Assembly (NCBI GenBank): GCA_040905285.1
Contig: JBBDRV010000034.1
Coordinates: 1 to 11,182 of the forward strand
Direction of reading: 5' to 3'
Length of the DNA: 11,182 bases
Origin: JBBDRV01 sp040905285
GTDB lineage: Bacteria > Bacteroidota > Rhodothermia > Balneolales > Balneolaceae
Position 1 is the first letter of the stretch, and every line of letters begins with the position of its first letter. The notes under the pieces were generated by a model. It was not told the DNA's origin and did no database searches. It saw only the letters and a list, made by a program, of their open reading frames with translations. A program made the translations under genes and the position numbers. Of this stretch, positions 1 to 5,957 are shown in pieces.

Positions 1-247
1 GTATTTCAATGAATCGGAGGAGCAGCCGGAAAAAAAGGCAGGTGGCAGCCGGTATCGATATGTCGTGCAAGGTGTTAATGACCTGGTAAGTGAAACGGAG
101 GAATGTGAAACGGTTGAAAGCACGATTGAATGCATAAAAAGCCAGGCCATCATCAGCCTTTTTCAGGTCGCCGTTATCGACCGGGGGACCGGGGAAGTGC
201 TCGAATTGCTGAAGGCACGTGATTTCCTGGAAAGGCACAGGGACTAA
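1..247 (+). CDS. C-terminal part of an unrecognised protein (gene cut by window edge)
   Basis: A reading frame is open from base 2 to a TAA stop at 245-247, giving 81 visible residues with the true start outside the window. A GTG at 65 is in frame, but the frame continues upstream of it without a stop, so an internal start is unnecessary. The first 20 visible residues are charged and polar (Glu/Lys/Gly rich) and look like a linker. The rest looks like a small mixed alpha/beta tail, with a hydrophobic strand (AIISLFQVAVIDRGTGEV, visible residues about 49-66) and a charged C-terminal helix. I do not recognise the family and assign no function. The next gene begins 36 bases downstream on the same strand, so the two may be co-transcribed. 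Confidence 0.6.
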   Translation, partial: YFNESEEQPEKKAGGSRYRYVVQGVNDLVSETEECETVESTIECIKSQAIISLFQVAVIDRGTGEVLELLKARDFLERHRD

Positions 248-283
248 GTAATTTTTAAACCGTTATCAGTAGCAAAAAACAGT

Positions 284-568
284 ATGAAAAAAGAAGATAC
301 CAAACTTGACATTTTTTCATTTGGAGATGACCCGGGAGACAAATTCTATTGCCTGGTTGACTGCAGGATAAATCCGGAAGGTCTCGATGTCGACAGAATG
401 AAACTGGCCGATCCGCGAAATTTTGACCGGATGCTCAGCGACATGGGCTGTATTGCAATGCTGACGGAACAGGAGGTAAATGAACTGGACAGGAGGGGGG
501 AACTCAGCATGGAGAATATCCACACGGATCTGTTCGAAATATGTAAAAAAGAAGGAATAATCAGCTGA
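284..568 (+). CDS. Small acidic hypothetical protein, 94 residues
   Basis: A complete small gene that I do not recognise. ATG at 284 is the only ATG or GTG between the previous stop (245-247) and the body of the frame. No Shine-Dalgarno sequence precedes it, as for most genes here. The product is soluble, with no signal peptide or membrane segment, and rich in Asp and Glu. It has four cysteines (C23, C27, C56, C87), the first two in a CxxxC spacing, too sparse to claim a metal site. The C-terminal half (from about residue 47) looks helical. It lies 36 bases after the preceding gene. Its TGA stop (566-568) lies inside an 8-base overlap with the convergent Nudix gene. That it is a real gene is inferred from its tidy fit between neighbours; the function is unknown. 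Confidence 0.6.
   Translation: MKKEDTKLDIFSFGDDPGDKFYCLVDCRINPEGLDVDRMKLADPRNFDRMLSDMGCIAMLTEQEVNELDRRGELSMENIHTDLFEICKKEGIIS
561..568. other. Palindromic shared stop of two convergent genes
   Basis: The 8-base palindrome TCAGCTGA reads TGA at its 3' end on each strand. It ends the 94-residue protein on the + strand and the Nudix hydrolase on the - strand, and both proteins finish with Ser-stop. There is no space for a terminator between the genes, so each transcript must run into its neighbour. Confidence 0.85.
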
Positions 569-1151
569 AAGATACATAAAAGGGATTGTTTTTTTCCCAC
601 CACAGTTTGGTTTTCAGCAGCGAGCAGATGGTTTTGGCATCTGATATTTCACCGAGCTCAACCATCCTTACCGCTTCACTGAAAGGAAGTCTGTGGGTGA
701 CGAGAAATTCATCATCTTCCAGCTTTTCAGGCTGCTGACTGAGATCCCAGGCTGCATAGATATGTATTATTTCGTCTGAATAACCTATTCCCGGATAGAA
801 ATGCCCGATATACCTGCAAGACCGGACCTGCAGGCCGGTCTCCTCAGCGGTTTCCCGGACCGCCGTCACCTCTTCCGGCTCCCCGGGATCTATTTTTCCT
901 GCAGGCACTTCGTAAAAGATCTGCCGGGAGGGATATCTGAACTGCTTTACGAGCATAATTGTACCATCCTCAAAAACGGGAACAACAGCACATGCACCGG
1001 GATGCCTGATCCATTCCCTTGTTGACGTTAACCCGTCAGGCAGACGTACTGTATCGAGATATACCTGCAGCAGTCTGCCGTTGAATTTCCTGACAGAATT
1101 CAACGGCTGTTCAGTGAATTGGCCTGCATCTTTCCAGAGGGTTGATTTCAT
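561..1151 (-). CDS. Nudix hydrolase, ADP-ribose pyrophosphatase type
   Basis: A 196-residue cytoplasmic Nudix enzyme. The Nudix box Gx5Ex7REUxEExGU is present at residues 85-107 (G85, E91, R99, E100, E103, E104, G106), with Thr at the first U position. The glutamates bind the divalent metals. The box is preceded by the EVPAGKID stretch (81-88) typical of the NudF/ADP-ribose pyrophosphatase branch and followed by FYPGIGYSDE (118-127), which resembles the SPGFxDE motif of bacterial ADP-ribose pyrophosphatases. The usual reaction is ADP-ribose to AMP plus ribose 5-phosphate, a housekeeping step in NAD turnover. Substrate cannot be fixed from sequence alone, and other nucleoside diphosphate sugars are possible. 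Length fits the family. ATG at 1149-1151 gives a plausible N-terminus. The gene is divergent from pgsA (83-base gap) and overlaps the small convergent gene at its stop. Confidence 0.9.
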   Translation of the reverse strand: MKSTLWKDAGQFTEQPLNSVRKFNGRLLQVYLDTVRLPDGLTSTREWIRHPGACAVVPVFEDGTIMLVKQFRYPSRQIFYEVPAGKIDPGEPEEVTAVRETAEETGLQVRSCRYIGHFYPGIGYSDEIIHIYAAWDLSQQPEKLEDDEFLVTHRLPFSEAVRMVELGEISDAKTICSLLKTKLWWEKNNPFYVSFS

Positions 1152-1234
1152 AGAGCTGTTGACTGGTGAATTAAATACCGAGGATTAATAAAAAAGCTGT
1201 ACTTTTAGGATATCAATAGAGTGAACAGACCTGA
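1152..1234. promoter_or_regulatory. Divergent intergenic region between the Nudix gene and pgsA-ftsY
   Basis: These 83 AT-rich bases separate two divergently transcribed units, so they probably hold a promoter for each. On the + strand there is a TTGACT at 1159-1164 and an AT-rich TTAATA at 1185-1190, but the 20-base spacing is too long for a confident sigma-70-type call. I see no clear Bacteroidota TTTG / TAnnTTTG pair. No operator repeat stands out. The role is inferred from gene orientation only. Confidence 0.35.
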
Positions 1235-1831
1235 ATGGCAAAACATAACCTGACAAATATAGACGGCCGGAAAATATCAGTCAAAGATGATATCTTCACG
1301 TGGTCCAATCTGATTTCAACATCAAGGCTGCTTATCGTCATTCCGGTCATTTACCTGCATATGCAAAACGACCATCAGGTAAATATAACCATAACGGTCC
1401 TAATCCTGATTGGCATTTTCTCTGACTACCTGGACGGAATGGTTGCAAGAAAATGGAATGAAGTTTCTGAACTGGGCAAAATTCTTGATCCGGTTTCCGA
1501 CAAACTGCTGGCTTTTTTTCTGTTCGGTTATACCGTCTGGCTCGGATGGATTCCTGTCTGGTATTTTGCCCTGGGAGTTTCACGGGATTTAATGATTATT
1601 GCCGGATCGGCCTATATCAAGCGCATTCGCGGTAAAGTGGCGATGGCGGTGATGACCGGAAAAATTTCAATCAATATCATGGCACTGTACTGGGTGTCCA
1701 TCTTCTTTTTCCCGCATGCAGGAGAAGTTCAGTTTATACTTATGATCTTTTCCGTTGTGATGATGGTCATCTCGTTTTTTCATTATTTGTATAGATTCAA
1801 TCAAATTAAAAATGGAGCTGATTTTAACTGA
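1235..1831 (+). CDS. pgsA: CDP-alcohol phosphatidyltransferase, probably phosphatidylglycerophosphate synthase
   Basis: A 198-residue integral membrane enzyme. The CDP-alcohol phosphotransferase signature DxxDGxxARx8GxxxDxxxD is complete at residues 64-89: D64, D67, G68, A71, R72, G81, D85, D89. The aspartates bind metal and the CDP-diacylglycerol head. The N-terminal TWSNLISTSRLL (22-33) matches the amphipathic entry helix of PgsA proteins. Hydrophobic stretches at roughly 32-43, 51-66, 91-112, 113-127, 145-160 and 165-183 fit the six-helix fold. The likely reaction is CDP-diacylglycerol plus glycerol 3-phosphate to phosphatidylglycerophosphate plus CMP. The alcohol acceptor is inferred, since related enzymes use serine or inositol phosphate. 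The start is firm because an in-frame TGA (1232-1234) directly abuts the ATG. There is no Shine-Dalgarno. ftsY starts two bases after its stop. Confidence 0.87.
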   Translation: MAKHNLTNIDGRKISVKDDIFTWSNLISTSRLLIVIPVIYLHMQNDHQVNITITVLILIGIFSDYLDGMVARKWNEVSELGKILDPVSDKLLAFFLFGYTVWLGWIPVWYFALGVSRDLMIIAGSAYIKRIRGKVAMAVMTGKISINIMALYWVSIFFFPHAGEVQFILMIFSVVMMVISFFHYLYRFNQIKNGADFN

Positions 1832-1833
1832 TT

Positions 1834-2793
1834 ATGAGTTGGCTGGATAAACTGGGACTGAAAAAGAAAGAGAAACTTGACAAGGGAGTAGAAAAGAGCA
1901 GAAAAGGATTGCTCCAGAAACTTGGCAAGACGCTGGCGGGGAAGGATCACGTAGATGCGGCTGTTCTTGATGAACTGGAGGAAATATTAATTACCTCCGA
2001 TGTCGGCGTTAAAACAACCATCGAAATAATTAACCGGATAGAATCAAGAGTTTCCAGGGATAAATATCTGAGTCAGGATGAGCTCAACCAGATTCTTCGT
2101 GAAGAAATTGTTTCACTTTTGAGAAAGAGTGAAGAAGACAAGCCAGCTGAGTTTGACGCCGGTTTTCTCCATAAGCCCCATATAATCCTGGTCGTTGGGG
2201 TTAATGGAGTAGGAAAAACCACGACCATAGGTAAATTGGCATACCTTTACAGAAAGACGGGAAAAAAAGTTATTTTGGGTGCCGCAGATACGTTCAGGGC
2301 TGCGGCTGTTGATCAGTTGAAGATATGGAGTGAACGGGCAGAGGTGCCGATTATCCAGCAGGGACAAAATGCGGACCCGGCCGCCGTAGCATTTGATACC
2401 GTTTCAGCTGCCAAAAAAAGAGGGGTGGATCTTGCTCTTGTGGATACGGCCGGCAGACTTCATAATAAAAAATCACTGATGGACGAGCTTGGAAAAATCA
2501 AGAGGGTCATGGGTAAGGTGGTGGATGGTGCTCCCCATGAAGTTCTGTTGATTCTGGATGCATCAACAGGCCAGAATGCCATGCAGCAGGCAAAAGCATT
2601 TACGGATGTGGTCGAAGTCACCGGGCTGGTCCTGACAAAGCTCGACGGAACTGCGAAAGGCGGAATTGTAATAGGGATCTCCAATGAACTCAATGTTCCG
2701 GTGAAATACATCGGGGTGGGTGAACAGATTGAGGATTTACAGGTATTTGACAGGGAAGATTTTGTGAACGCGCTGTTTGGCGCTTCTGCATGA
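1834..2793 (+). CDS. ftsY: Signal recognition particle receptor FtsY
   Basis: A 319-residue SRP GTPase that docks ribosome-nascent chain complexes carrying SRP (Ffh) at the inner membrane and Sec translocon. The helical N domain (about 38-100) is followed by the G domain with all its landmarks: P-loop GVNGVGKTT (122-130), DTFRAAA (152-158, SRP-GTPase insertion region), DTAG (204-207), TKLD (268-271, guanine specificity) and the closing GVGEQIEDLQVF (294-305). The acidic A domain of E. coli FtsY is missing. Instead the protein starts with a short Lys-rich amphipathic segment (1-37), which can serve as the lipid-binding helix, as in other minimal FtsY proteins. An in-frame TAA at 1825-1827 excludes an upstream start. 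It is almost certainly translated from the same transcript as pgsA (TGATTATG junction). Confidence 0.97.
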   Translation: MSWLDKLGLKKKEKLDKGVEKSRKGLLQKLGKTLAGKDHVDAAVLDELEEILITSDVGVKTTIEIINRIESRVSRDKYLSQDELNQILREEIVSLLRKSEEDKPAEFDAGFLHKPHIILVVGVNGVGKTTTIGKLAYLYRKTGKKVILGAADTFRAAAVDQLKIWSERAEVPIIQQGQNADPAAVAFDTVSAAKKRGVDLALVDTAGRLHNKKSLMDELGKIKRVMGKVVDGAPHEVLLILDASTGQNAMQQAKAFTDVVEVTGLVLTKLDGTAKGGIVIGISNELNVPVKYIGVGEQIEDLQVFDREDFVNALFGASA

Positions 2794-2872
2794 CTGATTT
2801 GTTGCCATAACAGCCTGATACAGCGAATTTCTTTTTTAAGAGAGGAGAATTCGTTTACTACATGCCCAACCT
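2794..2872 (+). promoter_or_regulatory. Leader region between ftsY and the TPR-CHAT gene
   Basis: This 79-base gap contains no convincing terminator hairpin for ftsY; a T6 run at 2832-2837 has no stable stem before it. A purine block with AGAGGAG (2841-2847) is the best Shine-Dalgarno-like sequence in the window but lies 25 bases before the ATG at 2873, too far for direct use. I cannot identify a clear -10/-35 or TAnnTTTG element. A separate promoter for the CHAT gene here is possible but not shown. Confidence 0.3.
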
Positions 2873-2876
2873 ATGA
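2841..2876 (+). other. Possible 4-codon leader ORF overlapping the TPR-CHAT start
   Basis: AGAGGAG at 2841-2847 is followed after 14 bases by ATG at 2862, which opens a four-codon frame (Met-Pro-Asn-Leu) whose TGA at 2874-2876 overlaps the ATG of the large gene (ATGA at 2873-2876). Such an arrangement could couple translation of the CHAT gene to a leader. A 14-base spacer is long, and a frame this short arises easily by chance, so this is a weak proposal. Confidence 0.2.
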
Positions 2877-5800
2877 AAACAAAAACCATCTCCATTTGGA
2901 TGGGATGTCTGTCTGGTATATTGCTTTTCTATGCCACTACACAGTCTGTCCACGGACAAACAGCTTCACGCTCTCCGGAGGACTTATTCAACAGGGCGAC
3001 CGAACACTATAAACATGCTGAAATTGAGGAGGCGGACAAACTTTTCAGTCAGCTGACAGACTATTTCCTGAAGCAGGAAAAGTGGGAAAAACTGATTGAA
3101 GTTGTGGGGTATACCGGGAATATCAGGCGAAAGCGCCGGGATTTTACCGGCAGTGACGAATCGATTGAATGGATGAGTGCAATTGCCGAAACGCATCTTG
3201 AAGAAGGTCATCCCCTTTATTCGACGATATACAATCTGAAAGCCTATCTGTTCGCAGAACGGCTCGAACTGGATAAGGCCCTGCATTGGGCGGAGAAAAG
3301 TGTGGAAATTTCAGAGAATCAGCTCGGGAATTCCCGGTCAGCTTCTGTCCTGTCCTATGCCGTACTCGGATTTGTATTTGATGCCAGAGGGGATTATCAG
3401 GCGGCAATCCATGCCTATAAGCAGGGCCTGGCGGTAGCGCGATTCATAAAAGATCATGATGAGTCAGGCTATTCCCTGACCCATATCAACAATAATCTCG
3501 GTGTAGTGTACCGTAAATCGGGCAATTCTGATGCAGCTATGTATTATTACAGAATGAACCGGATGCACCTTGAAAAAATATATTCCGGTAACCATCCGAA
3601 GGTAGCAATGAATTATAATAACATGGGAACCATCTATTACGGCAGAGGGGATACGGGAAAAGCTGCAGAGTTCTTTGTAAGGGCTGCCAATATCTTCAAA
3701 AGCAGTTACGGCATCGACGATCGCAGAGTGGCTGCTGCATACAATAACGCAGGCAGCTGTTATCTCAGACTGGAAGATACAGCGGAAGCAAACTATTATC
3801 TGGAGCTGGCACAGAAAATAAAAATCAAAATACTGGGAGCTGATCATCCTGATACGGCGGTCGGCTATTCCAACCTGGCTTCCGTATATCTTCAACAGGA
3901 AAACTATACGTCCGCTCTGGTACATATTGATCGCTCCCTGTCGATCCGCATCAACCATTATGGGGAGAATCATCCTGAACTGATTAGTCCCTATATGAAA
4001 CGGGGTGAGCTTTACCTGGAGGTGGAAAAACCGCGTAAAGCTCTTGATGATTTTAAAAAGGGTCGGCAGATAGGACAGGGCAACCTGAATGATTTTCATC
4101 CGGCTGTAGCTGAAATGTACATACGCAGCGGTGAAGCGCGGGAAAATATGAAAGAATACGGGGCTGCTCTGGAGCATTACCAGCAGGCTATAATCAGGCT
4201 GTCTGAAGGGTTCGGAAACCGGGATATTTATTCCAATCCGTCCGGGCTGCTGACTTCCCATCCTATGCTTCTGCTTGAATCATTATCTGTCAAGGCAGCT
4301 CTGATGAGAGACTGTTATTCACCGAAACAGGACAGGAGGTACCTTGATTCCGCTTATGAAACATATCAGCTGTCGATCAAGCTGATTGACCGTCTTCAAA
4401 AAGATTTCGATTACAGGACATCAAAAATGGACCTGGTAGAAGAATATTATTCAATCTTTGAAGGTGCTTTCCTGTCGGCTTATAATCTTTACAGGCTGAC
4501 AGGGAAAAGGGAATACCTTGAAGCATCATTCACCTTTTCAGAACAGGGAAAAAGCAGGATTGCCGGAGAGCTGTTGCAGGTGTCCCGGGCCAGAGAGTTT
4601 ACAGAGATCCCAGAAGAACTGTCAGCGCAGGAGGAAGAAAATAATAAAGAGATTACGCTGCTGCGTCAGCGTCTGATCCGTGAAAAAGAGAAAGGAAAGG
4701 ACCGGAATCCGCTAAAAATGGAAAGGCTTCAGAATTCGCTGTTTAAAGCCAACGCCTCCCAACGGGCTTGGAGCAACATGTTTGAGAACGAGTTTCCCTC
4801 CCGTTACAGGAAAAACCACAATGACACCATACCGGAACTGGAGGACGTGCAGGAAGAACTTTTGGAGGAGGGTCAGGTTGTGCTGAAATATCTGGCGGTT
4901 GAAGAAGATTTTTTTGTGTGGGCCATCAGCCGGAATAACGTATCGGTTCACAAGATTGAATCTGATGAAGTATCCCTTTCTGTGGAAGATCTTCTGGAGG
5001 CTTTGAAAGTGCGTAATTACAGCTCGTTCAAAAAAAATGCCTCCTTGCTTTACGAGATGCTTATAGGACCTGTGGAAAACCGGATAGCCGGTTCTTCGGA
5101 ATTGTTGATCATCCCCGACCATCTGTTGAATTATCTTCCGTTCGAACTGCTGCTGACAGACCCTGCAGAAACCAACACGCCGCGGGAATGGTCCTATCTG
5201 GTTCAGGAGTACAGCATCAGTTATGCCCCCTCACTTACGATATTCAGCGGGATGCAGAAGGGGAATGAATTCAATGAGCATAAACTGCTGGCTATGGCAC
5301 CGAATGCTGAAAAAATGCCGGAAAACAAGGCAGCTGACGGACTCCATGACTATACAGCTGATCTTTCGGCCCTGCCTATAAGCCGCTATGAAGTTGAAGA
5401 GATAGCTTCCATTTTTCTGTCGGAGGGGCAGTCCTGGAATATCCTTTCCCCTTCGCGGGAGGTGACACTGTTATTTAATGAGGAAGCTACAGTAAACAGG
5501 CTGAATGAACTGGATCTCGGGGAATTCGGGTATGTCCATTTTGCAACGCATGCTTATGTTCATGAAAAAAACCCGGCTCTTTCCGGGATAATTCTGTCGG
5601 GTGAAGGTGCGGGCGAGGATGTCATTTACCTGAATGACATATACAATATGAAATTCAATGCCGACCTCATTGTGTTGAGTGCATGCGAAACAAGTCTTGG
5701 CTCATTAGCCAGGGGAGAGGGAATGACCGGATTTGCCGGAGCCTTCATAAACAGCGGAGCATTGAACCTCCTCGTGTCGATGTGGAAGGTGAGTGACAGG

Positions 5801-5953
5801 GCTACATCAGAGCTGATGATCCGTTTTTACAGGGAAATGATGAAAGGTACAGAGAAAACGGACGCATTGAGGTCTGCAAAACTTTCACTGATTGACCGGC
5901 CGGCAACAGCCTTTCCGGCTGAATGGGCTTCTTTCATCCTGATTGGCAGATAA
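2873..5953 (+). CDS. Exported TPR-CHAT protein (caspase-like protease domain)
   Basis: A 1026-residue protein with a signal peptide (K2, K4, then hydrophobic 6-22, predicted cut after VHG, before Gln29). TPRs cover about 35-445. From N208 to G420 they are kinesin-light-chain-like with an exact 42-residue period: conserved small residues at 210, 252, 294, 336, 378 and 420, with NN and HP signposts. A helical linker (495-570, with FSEQGKSRIAGELL at 555-568) and a charged, probably coiled-coil stretch (583-635) lead to a CHAT domain (about 660-1026). The domain has PDHLLNYLPFELL (748-760), the catalytic His in HFATHA (H893) and the catalytic Cys in LSACET (C938), so the dyad is intact. CHAT proteins are clan-CD cysteine proteases. 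The export signal places this one outside the cytoplasm. The target is unknown. It ends right after FILIGR with no membrane anchor or sorting tail. No partner gene is obvious nearby. Confidence 0.92.
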   Translation: MKTKTISIWMGCLSGILLFYATTQSVHGQTASRSPEDLFNRATEHYKHAEIEEADKLFSQLTDYFLKQEKWEKLIEVVGYTGNIRRKRRDFTGSDESIEWMSAIAETHLEEGHPLYSTIYNLKAYLFAERLELDKALHWAEKSVEISENQLGNSRSASVLSYAVLGFVFDARGDYQAAIHAYKQGLAVARFIKDHDESGYSLTHINNNLGVVYRKSGNSDAAMYYYRMNRMHLEKIYSGNHPKVAMNYNNMGTIYYGRGDTGKAAEFFVRAANIFKSSYGIDDRRVAAAYNNAGSCYLRLEDTAEANYYLELAQKIKIKILGADHPDTAVGYSNLASVYLQQENYTSALVHIDRSLSIRINHYGENHPELISPYMKRGELYLEVEKPRKALDDFKKGRQIGQGNLNDFHPAVAEMYIRSGEARENMKEYGAALEHYQQAIIRLSEGFGNRDIYSNPSGLLTSHPMLLLESLSVKAALMRDCYSPKQDRRYLDSAYETYQLSIKLIDRLQKDFDYRTSKMDLVEEYYSIFEGAFLSAYNLYRLTGKREYLEASFTFSEQGKSRIAGELLQVSRAREFTEIPEELSAQEEENNKEITLLRQRLIREKEKGKDRNPLKMERLQNSLFKANASQRAWSNMFENEFPSRYRKNHNDTIPELEDVQEELLEEGQVVLKYLAVEEDFFVWAISRNNVSVHKIESDEVSLSVEDLLEALKVRNYSSFKKNASLLYEMLIGPVENRIAGSSELLIIPDHLLNYLPFELLLTDPAETNTPREWSYLVQEYSISYAPSLTIFSGMQKGNEFNEHKLLAMAPNAEKMPENKAADGLHDYTADLSALPISRYEVEEIASIFLSEGQSWNILSPSREVTLLFNEEATVNRLNELDLGEFGYVHFATHAYVHEKNPALSGIILSGEGAGEDVIYLNDIYNMKFNADLIVLSACETSLGSLARGEGMTGFAGAFINSGALNLLVSMWKVSDRATSELMIRFYREMMKGTEKTDALRSAKLSLIDRPATAFPAEWASFILIGR

Positions 5954-5957
5954 AACT

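Noticed and set aside
245..283. The first two genes lie in the same frame, separated by a single TAA, suggesting one gene broken by a nonsense change or read-through
   Set aside because: The 12 linking codons show no domain continuity, the second gene has its own ATG, and chance gives the same frame one time in three.
582..598. GGGA...TCCC inverted repeat with a T-run, terminator-like
   Set aside because: Only four pairs with the T-run inside the loop, and it lies in the Nudix coding region (WWEKNNPF).
820..840. Inverted repeat GACCGG...CCGGTC around CCTGCAGG
   Set aside because: It falls in well-conserved Nudix coding sequence (the TGLQVR end of the Nudix box) and is explained by codons; no sign of an operator.
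3464..4261. A 265-codon open frame on the - strand inside the TPR-CHAT gene
   Set aside because: It lies wholly antisense to a protein with clear TPR periodicity and has no recognisable domain; it is a shadow of the coding frame.
2873..5953. Link to type III-E CRISPR (TPR-CHAT protease partner)
   Set aside because: No cas gene, repeat array or gRAMP-like gene is present, and the signal peptide argues against a cytoplasmic CRISPR partner.
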